Of a stretch of 64,000 nt of DNA, positions 1-8,989 are shown one piece after another. The stretch lies in contig NZ_JBPODZ010000003.1 in the NCBI RefSeq assembly GCF_052060015.1, positions 1-64,000 on the forward strand, read 5' to 3'. The position numbers were made by a program, and so were the translations under genes. Each line of letters starts with the position of its first letter. Position 1 is the first letter of the stretch. This DNA comes from Arhodomonas sp052060015. Its GTDB lineage: Bacteria; Pseudomonadota; Gammaproteobacteria; Nitrococcales; Nitrococcaceae. Under the pieces are notes generated by a model. The model worked only from the letters and a program-made list of their open reading frames with translations. It was not told the DNA's origin and ran no database searches.

Positions 1-215
1 GCGTGCTGCAGATACAGCAATCCGGCAATGAGCCGTGGCGGCGCGGCGGGCCGACCCGTCGGGGAGGCAAAGAGCTCACTCCACTCGCGCTCGAACACCG
101 ACCAGTCGATGCGAGCTGCCAGTTTCACCAGCGGGTGACGCGGATCGATCAGGTTAGCCAGCTCACTACGGAAGAGGTCGTCCTGCGGCGTGTGCCGCTC
201 GTCCCGAGGCCCCAT
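1..215 (-). CDS. IS5-family transposase, N-terminal part (runs off left edge)
   Basis: The minus strand from the ATG at 215 reads MGPRDERHTPQDDLFRSELA, then a segment with LIDPRHPLVKLA, IDWSVFE and GRPAAPPRLIAGLLYLQH. This is the characteristic N-terminal domain of IS5-group DDE transposases, which move the element by cut-and-paste. The DDE catalytic triad lies outside the window. Only 71 codons are visible and they contain no frameshift or stop, so the element may be intact. The frame was found by translating the reverse complement; a plus-strand open frame over the same bases is its shadow. Confidence 0.85.
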   Translation of the reverse strand, partial: MGPRDERHTPQDDLFRSELANLIDPRHPLVKLAARIDWSVFEREWSELFASPTGRPAAPPRLIAGLLYLQH

Positions 216-336
216 CCAACACCGTCCGTTATTGCAGGGAAACTGCCCTTAGGATACCAAAAACCGGCAATTTCAGAAGGCCGCGAAATGCCGTAACCTA
301 CCCCACATCAGTGGGTTGCGAGTTTTTCAGCGCCGA
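1..336 (-). mobile_element. IS5-family insertion sequence, one end only
   Basis: This is the upstream end of an insertion sequence that continues beyond the left window edge. It contains the first 71 codons of an IS5-type transposase and a 121-bp leader. The outer end reads TCGGCGCTGAAAAACTCGC on the minus strand, which looks like an IS5-type terminal inverted repeat. It is bordered at 337-340 by CTAG, which fits the YTAR target duplicated by IS5-group elements. The other end is outside the window, so neither the inverted repeat nor the target duplication can be confirmed. Confidence 0.75.
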
Positions 337-777
337 CTAGGTAGGCATTCTGTCTAACTTGGGTTCTTCTAGTCCATACCAGGGATCGAGGCAAACTACG
401 GTCCCGTTCCTGCCAAAAGCGACGCACACGACGAAATGTCCGCCACCATTAGGCCAGCCGACACGGGTGATCAAGGGGAACTCCCCGCCGCGGAGAAACT
501 CACCCATGTCCTTCTGGAGCCCGGTGCTGGCCGGCAGGCCGACGAGGTCCAAAGTGCTCGCGAGCGCTTTGTAAGAAGCGGTTCCGTCACCTTCGTTGTA
601 GCCGTTTGGGAGTAACGCTGCGATCTGTCGAACGCGCGCTTCACCGCCTATGGGACAATGCTGACGAACGATGCGCTCGATCATGTAGACGCATGCCGGG
701 CCACACGAATCCTCGCGTCTCTGCAGCCAAATGAAATGTGCGTTGCCATTGGTGTCTGTCGCGATCAGTTCGGACAT
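337..777 (-). CDS. papain/C39-like cysteine peptidase
   Basis: This is a 146-residue protein without signal peptide or membrane segment. Gln19 and Cys25 in LQRREDSCGPACVYMI, His114 in GGGHFVVCVAF and Asp131 in CLDPWYG fit the oxyanion Gln and Cys-His-Asp/Asn triad of papain-like C39 peptidases. It could therefore cleave peptides or act as a transglutaminase/deamidase-type toxin. It is the last gene on the strand that carries the autotransporter and T6SS spike module, so a T6SS cargo role is conceivable but unproven. Its stop codon lies inside the CTAG next to the insertion sequence, so the reading frame appears complete. GGAG about 12 bases before the ATG supports the start. GC content looks lower than in the downstream T6SS genes. 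Confidence 0.6.
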   Translation of the reverse strand: MSELIATDTNGNAHFIWLQRREDSCGPACVYMIERIVRQHCPIGGEARVRQIAALLPNGYNEGDGTASYKALASTLDLVGLPASTGLQKDMGEFLRGGEFPLITRVGWPNGGGHFVVCVAFGRNGTVVCLDPWYGLEEPKLDRMPT

Positions 778-917
778 TGAGGCGTTCTCCGGTGGCGGCT
801 CTCCGAGCTAGCCGATTGTCTGTTCGCCATTGGTGTTCGTCGCGGACTCCCCTTACGGGTGAGATGATGGTGAGATGCCATAGCGCCCGCACCTGTCCAT
901 CTACACCAACGTTATGC

Positions 918-3014
918 TTAAAACTCCATACGTAATCCAGCGTTGACGCTGTATTTGGATTCCCGTTCATGTCCCGCCAACCAGTCGATGAACACGAATG
1001 CCGAACGGCCACGCGCAAACTGTGCGGATACCCCCGCGCCGACGTTGAAATAGTCACGGTCGGGCTCATCGGAGCGGATGCGGAAGGTGGTGCTGCTCGG
1101 GTCATTAACGAACCGCGCCGCCATGCCGCGGCTGTCGTCAGCAAATTGATGCTCCCACCCCAACCGGGCGGTGGGGAGCACCACACCGAAGGATGTGGAA
1201 AGCGCGTAAGTCACCTGCGCGGCCAGCTCGGAGGTCAGGGAATCCGTGCTCTGGTCGTCGATCTCTAGAAGGGATCCCGAGCCCGCAACAGTGGGATTCG
1301 AGGGTGACTCTCGATAACCGTCGATCTCCGCTTCCAGGTAGACGAGGCGGCCCTGCAGTCCAATGGTCCATGCGCCGCGATTGATGTCATATCCGGCGTC
1401 GAGACTCACTGTGTACTGCTCGCCGTCAGGGTCGCCCTCGGCAGTGAACGACCCCCCGCCGACGTTGAGCTCGCGCGAGGTGTCGTAGCTGTTAAAGCCG
1501 TATGAAACCACCGCATCCAGATAATAACCGCGCTTCTCGAACAGCGTCGCATAAGCCGATAGGCTGATGCCCTCGCTGTCGATACCGCCAGAATCCGCGC
1601 GTAGGTCGGTGTCGCTGCGACTGTACCCTACCGAGCCGCCGACGAAGAATGTATCGCTTATGCGATAGTCAGACCCTACCGTGATATTCCAGCTATCGGC
1701 ATCGTAACCTGACTCGCGGCGTGTGCGGTCACGCTCGCCTCGCGTGATATTGCCGTTTGCGTAAACGCTCCACCGGCTGAATCCGGCGCCTACCTGATCT
1801 CCCGCTCCGCCGCCGAGGGCCTCATAGGCGGCGGCTTGCAGCACTTGGCCGGGCATCGCTTGCCCATCAATGCTGATGTTTAGACCCGAGAGGTCCACGC
1901 CTGGCGAGCCCGCGCGTAGCTTGGCGACTCGCTGATCGACGTTGGAGAGCTGCCCACGAGCTGTGCTCTCGGCGAGTCGACCTTGGGTGAAAAGCTCGTC
2001 GTGTGCGAGTTCATCGAGCAGCGGTCCCGCCGACGAGGAGGACTGGATGGTGCCACAGGTATTGAGCAAGTCCTCGTTTCCATCCGTCCGTTCCGAGGGA
2101 GGCAGAGCGATGATGGCATCGCAGGCATCCGTTACCGCATCGGCAACAGCCCGCTGCGTTGGCGTGAGCCCCTCGACATCGATCGCGCTACTCGCCGTCA
2201 CTGACACTGGTATTTCTGTGGTGTTGCCGGGTTCGCCGTCGCCCGAGCCATCGCTGACGGTAATCGTGCCTTCGAACGTTTGGTCCGGCACCGCCCCGGC
2301 TGGCACGTCAAAGGTAAAGGTTACACTGCCATTGGTCCCGTCTATTACCTCGGGGCTGACCGTGCCAATGTTCGTGGCGATGCTCAGCGGCGCGGTTTCG
2401 TCGCTAACTGTGAATACGGACTCCACTGTCGTTCCGGGTAAGCCGTTAACGCTCAGGCTTTGCGGTGTTTCGGGCGGCGCGGTGTCCACGGCCTGATCGT
2501 CGTCAAGGATGGTGAAGCTGTTAGGTATGCCGGGTACGGGGTTGCTGAGTTCGCCTGTGCATGTGTTGTTGGTGACCGTCGGCGTGACCTCAGCCGTTTC
2601 ATCGGGTTCGGGTGCCAGATCGTCCTGTATCGCCACCGTTGTCGATGCCACGGCCACCTGCTCACCGGCCACAAACGTGCCGCCCTCAAAATTCAGCACG
2701 AACGAGCCCGGCACGTAGTCCTCGTTCACACCGGCATCGCCGCCCGTGCCGGTGAGATCTCCCTCTATCTGACAGCTGTCCAAGCCGAACTCTGGATCGG
2801 TGCTCTCATTGGCGAACAGCCCAACCCTTACTTGTAATGTGCCCGCGCCTTCCTCCACGTTGCTGGGCAACCCATCGACGACACGTAACTCGGCGCCGTT
2901 CGCGCTCGTGCTTATGCCGATGGCCAACAAGACGCCGACCATGCCCCTTCGGGCGATGCTTCCCCGCGGCAGCCAGCGGCGTTCGCAAACGTCAGGGGAT
3001 ATACTCTGTTCCAT
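918..3014 (-). CDS. autotransporter-type outer-membrane beta-barrel protein with Ig/Calx-like region
   Basis: The protein has 698 residues from the chosen ATG, which has AAAGG about 11 bases upstream. The frame stays open 48 codons further, but the hydrophobic signal segment MVGVLLAIGISTSANGA would then sit too deep. After cleavage near residue 41 come acidic Calx-beta/cadherin-like stretches with VNEDYVPGSF, FTILDDDQ and VTVSD-like strands. A linker containing TPTQRAVADAV follows, then about 270 residues of alternating amphipathic strands ending in AGLRMEF. The terminal Phe is the outer-membrane assembly signal. There is no large passenger or protease domain, so it is more likely a short surface adhesin or barrel than a classical secreted-enzyme autotransporter. 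It lies downstream of the T6SS spike module, separated by 242 bp. Confidence 0.7.
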   Translation of the reverse strand: MEQSISPDVCERRWLPRGSIARRGMVGVLLAIGISTSANGAELRVVDGLPSNVEEGAGTLQVRVGLFANESTDPEFGLDSCQIEGDLTGTGGDAGVNEDYVPGSFVLNFEGGTFVAGEQVAVASTTVAIQDDLAPEPDETAEVTPTVTNNTCTGELSNPVPGIPNSFTILDDDQAVDTAPPETPQSLSVNGLPGTTVESVFTVSDETAPLSIATNIGTVSPEVIDGTNGSVTFTFDVPAGAVPDQTFEGTITVSDGSGDGEPGNTTEIPVSVTASSAIDVEGLTPTQRAVADAVTDACDAIIALPPSERTDGNEDLLNTCGTIQSSSSAGPLLDELAHDELFTQGRLAESTARGQLSNVDQRVAKLRAGSPGVDLSGLNISIDGQAMPGQVLQAAAYEALGGGAGDQVGAGFSRWSVYANGNITRGERDRTRRESGYDADSWNITVGSDYRISDTFFVGGSVGYSRSDTDLRADSGGIDSEGISLSAYATLFEKRGYYLDAVVSYGFNSYDTSRELNVGGGSFTAEGDPDGEQYTVSLDAGYDINRGAWTIGLQGRLVYLEAEIDGYRESPSNPTVAGSGSLLEIDDQSTDSLTSELAAQVTYALSTSFGVVLPTARLGWEHQFADDSRGMAARFVNDPSSTTFRIRSDEPDRDYFNVGAGVSAQFARGRSAFVFIDWLAGHERESKYSVNAGLRMEF

Positions 3015-3256
3015 GGCACGCGAGCCTTTCATTATTGATGAACAGGGTACACGACCCGGACGCGCAGCAACGACGTCATAGGGAGGCGTTGTGCTCACGC
3101 CCTCTGAATTACTCTGAGTATTGACAAGGGATACGCGAATGCAAGCGATCGCGCTCAAATCTAAGCGCTAATGGGGGTGTGTGTTGCTACCGCTCATCTA
3201 GTCCCTTTCACGCAATGATCGCGTGCCGGCGGTAGAGGGCGCTTGCTGTCGCCGGG

Positions 3257-3667
3257 CTAGGGCATCACGGTAACTTTGGTTTGGCTGGGGGCGACTTGGC
3301 TACCGGCCGGATGGTTGGCGTTACTGCCATTGTGCGCGGTGACACTGAGGTGGTGGGCAACCTGCTGGCCCTCGACCTTGACCTTGGAGCTGCATTTCTT
3401 AAAGCGCACCTTGCTCATGTTCACGTTGGATTTCACGCCGCCGATGGTGCCCGGTTCGTCACCCTGAGACCGCGGCATCTCGGATTTCTTCGTGCACGCG
3501 GGCTTGTTGGCGAACTTGACCTTGCGGCTGGTCTTGGTCGCCTGCATGACCATACCGATGTTGGGGTAGGGAACGGGCACCGGGGACGGCGAGGGCGGTG
3601 CGGGGGTCTTGCAGACGTCGGGAAAGGCGACACAGTTGCCGCCCTGCTTGGTGGAAGCCGGCATCAT
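3257..3667 (-). CDS. PAAR-like protein (DUF4150), T6SS spike tip
   Basis: The protein has 136 residues. It has the DUF4150 layout: NCVAFPDVCKTPAP at the N-terminus, YPNIGMVMQA, then repeated short strands with several Cys (PACTKKSE, KKCSSKV). DUF4150 proteins are PAAR-like; they cap the VgrG trimer and carry or recruit effectors. This copy ends in TKVTVMP about where the PAAR fold ends and has no C-terminal toxin domain, so any effector must be supplied separately. The start is one of two adjacent ATGs, with TAGGAG about 9-12 bases upstream. It is the last gene of the vgrG-DUF2169-pentapeptide-DUF3540 series, 12 bp after DUF3540. Confidence 0.85.
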   Translation of the reverse strand: MMPASTKQGGNCVAFPDVCKTPAPPSPSPVPVPYPNIGMVMQATKTSRKVKFANKPACTKKSEMPRSQGDEPGTIGGVKSNVNMSKVRFKKCSSKVKVEGQQVAHHLSVTAHNGSNANHPAGSQVAPSQTKVTVMP

Positions 3668-3679
3668 GGCATCACGCTC

Positions 3680-4426
3680 CTAGCCTAGGTTGATCTGATC
3701 GGCTTTGAGCTTAACGTCGCGCTCCGCCTTGGAGTATATGCGCTCGGCCTTATGGTGGCTGGTGCCGCGCACGAGCGAGCGGGTGCGTCCGGCAGTGAGC
3801 TGCCAGAGCTCGGCGACCCGGGTATAGGCGTTACGCAGCCGCGTTGAGAGGGTGTTGGCGCTCAATGCCGCGGTCTCGGTTCGCGCCTCCACGCGTTCGG
3901 CGCTTAGGCCCCAGGCGCGGGTCTCCGTATGGTGGAGTTCGCTGTGCTGGTGGATGCTCTCAGCGGCGAAATGCAGCTCGGTGTTGCGCAGCTCGCTGCG
4001 CGTCGGTCCGAGGCTCAACCGCGGCAGCAGCCGTCCGGCCCGCCCGAGTGCCGAGAGCACCACGCCGAGGCCACCGCGGGCCTCCACGATGGCCGGGCTG
4101 TGCAGCTCAATGCCTTCGGTGGCTATACAACGCGCCTTGCCATGCGTCGCGACCAGCTCCAGATCGCCATGCTCGGCGGTGAAGCGGGTGACGCCGCTGG
4201 CCGTGCGCAAGACGCCAATGATGTAGAAGGCCCCGTGATGGTTTCCGATGACGAGCACCTCGTCGCCGACGGCTGGATGGTAGCCGGGTACGGCGCACGT
4301 TGCGCCGATCGATTGGGCGTTGAACGCCAAAGTCGGCTGACCGCCCTCGAAGTCGGTCACGCGAGCGGGGCCGAGGTGGTGGCCGGCGTCGGAGAGCGTT
4401 ACGGCCAAGTCGGATTGCGACTGCAT
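3680..4426 (-). CDS. DUF3540 T6SS accessory protein
   Basis: The protein has 248 residues. The N-terminal half resembles a gpV/VgrG-type OB or beta domain: VTDFEGGQPTLAFNAQS, YHPAVGDEVLVIGN, AFYIIGVL. The second half, ELVATHGKARCIATEGIELHS, is beta-rich and is followed by a helical C-terminus with AELWQLTAGRTRSLVRGT and ERDVKLKADQINLG. This matches the DUF3540 family found between pentapeptide or DUF2169 genes and DUF4150 PAAR genes in T6SS loci. Its molecular role is not established; spike or PAAR assembly is the contextual guess. The ATG at 4426 overlaps the upstream gene's end region, with GAGGAGGTG as ribosome site, so the genes are translationally coupled. Confidence 0.75.
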   Translation of the reverse strand: MQSQSDLAVTLSDAGHHLGPARVTDFEGGQPTLAFNAQSIGATCAVPGYHPAVGDEVLVIGNHHGAFYIIGVLRTASGVTRFTAEHGDLELVATHGKARCIATEGIELHSPAIVEARGGLGVVLSALGRAGRLLPRLSLGPTRSELRNTELHFAAESIHQHSELHHTETRAWGLSAERVEARTETAALSANTLSTRLRNAYTRVAELWQLTAGRTRSLVRGTSHHKAERIYSKAERDVKLKADQINLG

Positions 4427-4427
4427 G

Positions 4428-6380
4428 TCACACCTCCTCTTGGGTTCTCGGGGGGCGCCACGTCTCCGCGTGGGCGCGCTCCGGGTCGGTACCGTGGACA
4501 TTGTGGCGATTGGCGCCATCGAAGATGGCGCCGCGGTCGTCCAGGCGATGGGTGACTGCCTGCTCCAAATCCGCGTTGCTGAATACCGCGCCGGTGCATA
4601 TGACCTGGGCGAATACGCTGTAACGCGCCTGGACTCTGGAGAAATCGGTGTCGATGCAGGTGGCGCCGTTGAATTCTGCGCGCTCCAGGTTCGCCCCCGC
4701 CAAGATGGCGCGCGTCAACTCCGCCTCCGCGAAGCGGGCCATGGGCGCGTTGATTCCGCGCAAATCGGTGCCGCCCAGATGAGCGCCCGAGAAATCGGCG
4801 CCTGTCGCCTCCGCGCCACGGACGCTGGCGCCGGTCAGATTGGCGGCGCTCAAATTGACGCGAGACAGGCTGGCGCCGTCCAGTGTCACGCCGGTGAGGC
4901 TCGCGCCTTCCAGGTCGCAGTCCGTGAGCTCGAGGGCGCCGAGGTCCAGCCCATCCAGGCAGCCGCCCTGCAGATTACAGAGCACGAAGGAGTTGTCGCC
5001 GAGCTGGGCGCTTCGAAGGTCCATGCCGGCGAGGTCGACGGCCTCGAACCGCGCCCCGTGGAGCCCGGCGCCGGCCAGGTTGGCCCCTTGCAGCTCACAG
5101 TACGCAAGCCGTGCCTGGCGGAGCTCCGCGTTGCTTAGGTCGGCGTCAGTCAGGTCCACGCCGTCCATGAGGGTCTCGCCGAGGTTTGCGCCGGGCAGCT
5201 GGGCGCCGGCGAAGATCGCGTCGCTGAGATCGCAGCCTGCCAGGTTTGCGCCGTTTAGATCCGCCTCAGTGAAATCCATCGCGGCCAACCCCCGCCCACG
5301 CAGGTCGGCGCCCGGCAACCGACAGGCGACGAAGGCGTTACCGGCGAGCCGGCAGTCGTCCCATCGTGCCTCGCTGAGATCGCACCCCTGCAGCACGGCC
5401 TCACGGAGATCGCTGCGATTTAGGAAGGCGTGGGCGAGCGAGCAGTCGAGCCACTGCGCCTCACGGCAAAGCGCGTCGCTGAGGTTCGCTCCCCTGAGTT
5501 CGCACCCTTCGAAGCGGGCCTCGCTCAGGTCGGTAGCCGAGAGGTCGCCGCCGGCCAAACCGCAGCGGTAGAAGCGGCAGGCGGTAAGGGCTAAGCCTCG
5601 GAGGGATACCTGGGTAAGGTCCATGTCCTCGAAGGTGGCTGCGTGAACTCGCGCCGAGTGGCATAGCGTCCCCGTCAACGGGGTTTGTCGAAACGCGGTG
5701 CCTACTAGGACCGCGCCTTCAAGGTCGCTGCCCTCGACACGGCAGCGCTCGAAGACCGTATCCGCTAGGTTGGCGCGCCGCGCCGTCGCCTCCGAAATCC
5801 GGCAATCACGAAGACGGGCATGGCTCAGATCGGCCTCGTCGAGGGTGACGCCGCCCATATCGGCGTTCTCCAGGCTGACCTCGTTCAGGTTGCACCCGTT
5901 CAGGCGGGTCTCGTGCAGGCTCAAGCTGCCCTGCGTGGTATCCTCGACGTGCTCCATAAGCCGTGCCGCGAGGGTGTCGCCGTCCATGCCCTGTTGCAAC
6001 GCCGCCTGGACGAAGGCCGAATGATCCTGGGTCATGGGCGCGGTGTGGCCCCGCAGGCGTGGCAACGTGCTGCCGCTGAGATCAGCCCCGCTTAGGTCAC
6101 AGTTGATGAGGGTTGCGTCGGCAAAGTGGCTGCCGTGGCAATGACCTCCGGCCAGTGAGCAGTCGCTGATCACCGCGCCGCTGAAATCCGCACCGTCCAG
6201 GTGAGCGCCGTCGAGGCGTACGGCCCGGAGGGTGGCGCCCGCCAAATGGGCCTTGGTGAGTTCGGCGCCGGACAGGTCCATGCCTTCCAAATGGTACCCC
6301 TCGCAGGACTTGCCGCGCGCCACACGCTCAAGGACCTGGTCGCGGGTTAGCCGATGGTTAGGGGTTTCTTCGGTGGTCAT
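4428..6380 (-). CDS. pentapeptide-repeat protein of T6SS module
   Basis: The protein has 650 residues and is built almost wholly of A(D/N)LXX pentapeptide repeats, for example MDLSGAELTKAHLAGATL, FSGAVISDCSLAGGHC and LSAANLTGASVRGAEATG. It should fold as a long right-handed quadrilateral beta-helix. An interruption around residues 140-185 (MTQDHSAFVQAALQQGMDGD) is helical and may split the rod in two. There is no signal peptide. The ATG at 6380 overlaps the DUF2169-pentapeptide stop by ATGA, and its end is coupled to DUF3540. Such proteins are recurrent in DUF2169/DUF4150 T6SS loci. A scaffold, chaperone or elongated spike component is plausible, but no enzymatic activity is expected. Confidence 0.85.
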   Translation of the reverse strand: MTTEETPNHRLTRDQVLERVARGKSCEGYHLEGMDLSGAELTKAHLAGATLRAVRLDGAHLDGADFSGAVISDCSLAGGHCHGSHFADATLINCDLSGADLSGSTLPRLRGHTAPMTQDHSAFVQAALQQGMDGDTLAARLMEHVEDTTQGSLSLHETRLNGCNLNEVSLENADMGGVTLDEADLSHARLRDCRISEATARRANLADTVFERCRVEGSDLEGAVLVGTAFRQTPLTGTLCHSARVHAATFEDMDLTQVSLRGLALTACRFYRCGLAGGDLSATDLSEARFEGCELRGANLSDALCREAQWLDCSLAHAFLNRSDLREAVLQGCDLSEARWDDCRLAGNAFVACRLPGADLRGRGLAAMDFTEADLNGANLAGCDLSDAIFAGAQLPGANLGETLMDGVDLTDADLSNAELRQARLAYCELQGANLAGAGLHGARFEAVDLAGMDLRSAQLGDNSFVLCNLQGGCLDGLDLGALELTDCDLEGASLTGVTLDGASLSRVNLSAANLTGASVRGAEATGADFSGAHLGGTDLRGINAPMARFAEAELTRAILAGANLERAEFNGATCIDTDFSRVQARYSVFAQVICTGAVFSNADLEQAVTHRLDDRGAIFDGANRHNVHGTDPERAHAETWRPPRTQEEV

Positions 6381-8968
6381 GGCGGTGCCGCGAATTGGGT
6401 CATGGCTAGGTTGGTTTCCTGCATGTCGGCACCGGAGAGGCGGCTGTCTAGGAAGTCCACGCCGTAGCAATTTGCGGCGCGGAAGACGGCTCTACCGCAA
6501 TCCGTGCCTTCGAGGATGCCCTCGAAGAGGTTAGCCGATTGGAAACGGGCTCGCTCGCAGCGTGCCAGGGTGAAGTTGGCCGAGCGCAGGTCCGCAGCGG
6601 TGAAATCCGCGTTGGCGGCAGCGGTCTGCACGAAGTTGGCGCCCGGAAGATCAGCGTAGGCGAAGCAAGCATCGGCCACCGTGGCACCCTCGAATACCGC
6701 CTCGGCACCGGTGGCACCCCGCAGATTGGCCCCACGCAGGTCGGCACCGTCGGTAGCCCGCCACTGCGTGATACAGGCACCGCTGAAATCGGCGCCTCGA
6801 GCCGACAGGCCATCGAGTTGCGTTTCGGTGCAGTCGGCACCGGAAAACACCGCCGCGTCGGCTTGGGCGCTCGATAAGCAGGCCCCCGCCAGTGACGCCC
6901 GCCGAAAGGAGGCCTGCGTCAATACCGCGTCGGTGAAGTCGCTGTTCGCAGCGGCCGCGTCGTCGGCACGGGCGGACCGTAGGTCGGCACCGGTGAATAC
7001 GGCCTCGCCGAGGTCCGCCTCGCGTAGATCGGCGCCGGTCAGCTCGGCCGCCGTGGCGTCCGCCGCGTTCAGCCGCGCGCCTTGGAGATTCGCCCGGGCT
7101 AGCCGGGCCTGTGAGAGGAGGGCTTCCTGCAGGTTCGCGCCAGGCATTTCCGCGTCGATTAGGTCGGCCCGGCTGAATACGGCCGCCACGGCAGCACAGC
7201 CGTCGAGGGCCGCGCCGCGGATCACGGCGCCGGTGAAATCGGCGGCCATGGCCACCGCCCCGGTGAGGCGACAACCGTTCATCGTGGCGTCGCGAAACGT
7301 CACGTTGGTGCAGTCGGTGTGTGCCAGTTGGCCTCGCTCCATCGCGGCGCCGTTCAATACAGCGCGGCATAGACGGGCCCCGCTGAGGTCGGCGTCCCTC
7401 AGAACGGCTTCGGACAGGTCTGTGTCGCTGAGGTCACCACGACGCAGGATTGCGCCTTCCAGTCGGGCGGCGCGTAGGGGGCAGCCGCGGAAGGCGGCGT
7501 TCGTGAGCTCCGCACCGGTGAAATCGCTGCCATCCAGCCGAGCACCACGAAAGTCGGCCGCGCCGAAGGCGTGGTGCGAGAGATCGAGTCCGCGCAGATC
7601 GGCACCGGTGAGGGGTTCACTTGCGTCGGTCGCCGCGATGACCTGCTCGCGAGTCCAGCGGTGCGACTCATTGGCTTCGGCCTCGCCGCGTTCGCGATCC
7701 GCTATGTCAGCCAGCAGGCGCTCGGCTTCGGCCTCCACCTCCGGGTCGAGCGGTGGGGTCTGTTGAGCCGATTCCGCCTCGGACGCCGTGTTGGCGCGTC
7801 GCAGGGCATCGATCTGCTCAGCCAGCTCGTCCGTTAGGCCGCCCGCTGCCAGTTCCTCAGGCTGTTCTTGCGTTGGGTGTGACGCCGGCGACTCGGTGGT
7901 CGGTGCGGCCGGCGCTTCGGGCTCGAATACCGCCTCACGGGCCGCAATGGCGTCTTCGACGACGTGCTGGTAATCGGACAATGCCTGCCAAGGCTCGTCT
8001 AGGCGCTCGCTCAGTATCGCGAGGCGCTCGATGTCACGGGCCTCGAAATCCACCACCGATGTCACCCCACGCCAGACGAGCTCCAGTGTGCTTGCGTCCG
8101 CGTCGATGGCTAGGGTGTCCAGGTGCATTGGGAGGAATTGCGTGTCCCCTTCCTTATCCTCACGCAAGGCAACGACCCGCAGGCCGGGCAGCTGCGTTCG
8201 GTGCAAGCCGTGCTCCGGATCGAGACCGGTTAGGGTCACCGGCTCGTCGCCGCGCAGGAAACCGGGAAACCGCTGATCCGGTGGCGCCGCGTTGAAGAAC
8301 CGCCAGTCGAAGTCATCCGGGAACCCCGGCCAGTGGCTGTCCAAGTACTCGCCACCGTATGTCCCTAGACAGCGCACGCGTGGCTGCCAGTTGGGCGACA
8401 GCGGTCCAAAACCGGCCGGTGGTGGACGGTCGGTCGGGCTGTTGATGGGGGCGTCCAAATACTCGATGTTCGGCAAGGCGTCGCCGCGTGTGCCTTTGCC
8501 CACCGGGTTGCGGGGCTCATCGGGGCCGCCGAAGGCGTTGGCATAACGCAGCGGCATCTGGCTAATGGGCTCCGGCTCCGTGATCGGCTGGCTGACGATG
8601 CCCCGTTGAAACCGGCGGGGCCCGAATACGGCGAGGGATTTATTCCAATCGCCGATCTGCAGCTCGGCCCGTAAAGCGGGGCGCGCGCTAGCGTCGGCTG
8701 GCGCATAGGCCGTGCCGCGCAGCAGGACCTCACCCAGCGGTTTGTAGGGCACGACGTCGGAGGCGTGCTCGAGCTCACTGATGTCGTCCGGGCCTTTGGG
8801 AAGGGGGAAATCCCCCAGCGGCAGGGGCGGTTCGTCCAGCGGCCGCAAACCACCGTCCGACATCATCTCGAAACCGGCCTTAACCACCAGTGTGAGGCGA
8901 TAGTCACCGGCGCGAGCGCACCAAGTGACCATCGCCACGCTGAATTCGGTAAGATTTTCGAGCTCCAC
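6377..8968 (-). CDS. DUF2169 domain fused to pentapeptide repeats, T6SS accessory
   Basis: The protein has 863 residues. Residues about 1-330 are a DUF2169 domain: VVKAGFEM, PLGEVLLRGTAYAPA, then RFQRGIVSQPITEPEPISQMP with the typical YANAFGG and NPVGKG motifs. DUF2169 proteins are T6SS accessory factors thought to load PAAR-like tips. Residues about 340-430 are an acidic Glu/Ala-rich linker (EPEAPAAPTTES, DPEVEAEAERLLADI). Residues about 440-863 are pentapeptide repeats (ADLRGLDLSHHAFGAADFRG onward). The start is GTG at 8968, 21 bp after vgrG. The separate 650-residue pentapeptide protein follows with an ATGA overlap, so this locus makes two very large pentapeptide rods. Confidence 0.85.
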   Translation of the reverse strand: MELENLTEFSVAMVTWCARAGDYRLTLVVKAGFEMMSDGGLRPLDEPPLPLGDFPLPKGPDDISELEHASDVVPYKPLGEVLLRGTAYAPADASARPALRAELQIGDWNKSLAVFGPRRFQRGIVSQPITEPEPISQMPLRYANAFGGPDEPRNPVGKGTRGDALPNIEYLDAPINSPTDRPPPAGFGPLSPNWQPRVRCLGTYGGEYLDSHWPGFPDDFDWRFFNAAPPDQRFPGFLRGDEPVTLTGLDPEHGLHRTQLPGLRVVALREDKEGDTQFLPMHLDTLAIDADASTLELVWRGVTSVVDFEARDIERLAILSERLDEPWQALSDYQHVVEDAIAAREAVFEPEAPAAPTTESPASHPTQEQPEELAAGGLTDELAEQIDALRRANTASEAESAQQTPPLDPEVEAEAERLLADIADRERGEAEANESHRWTREQVIAATDASEPLTGADLRGLDLSHHAFGAADFRGARLDGSDFTGAELTNAAFRGCPLRAARLEGAILRRGDLSDTDLSEAVLRDADLSGARLCRAVLNGAAMERGQLAHTDCTNVTFRDATMNGCRLTGAVAMAADFTGAVIRGAALDGCAAVAAVFSRADLIDAEMPGANLQEALLSQARLARANLQGARLNAADATAAELTGADLREADLGEAVFTGADLRSARADDAAAANSDFTDAVLTQASFRRASLAGACLSSAQADAAVFSGADCTETQLDGLSARGADFSGACITQWRATDGADLRGANLRGATGAEAVFEGATVADACFAYADLPGANFVQTAAANADFTAADLRSANFTLARCERARFQSANLFEGILEGTDCGRAVFRAANCYGVDFLDSRLSGADMQETNLAMTQFAAPP

Positions 8969-8989
8969 GAATCACGGCCCCAAGTGGTG

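Noticed and set aside
741..841. Near-repeat of about 25 bases (CACCAATGGC core) at the start of the C39-like gene and just upstream
   Set aside because: Too short and diverged to prove a duplication; no start codon precedes the upstream copy.
3110..3120. TACTC-T-GAGTA palindrome upstream of the autotransporter gene
   Set aside because: A 5-bp dyad is expected by chance in a window of this size, and no -10/-35 elements line up with it.
4428..8968. Regular short-period pattern that could suggest tandem DNA repeats
   Set aside because: The periodicity is explained by pentapeptide-repeat coding (15-base units with varied codons), not by repeated DNA.
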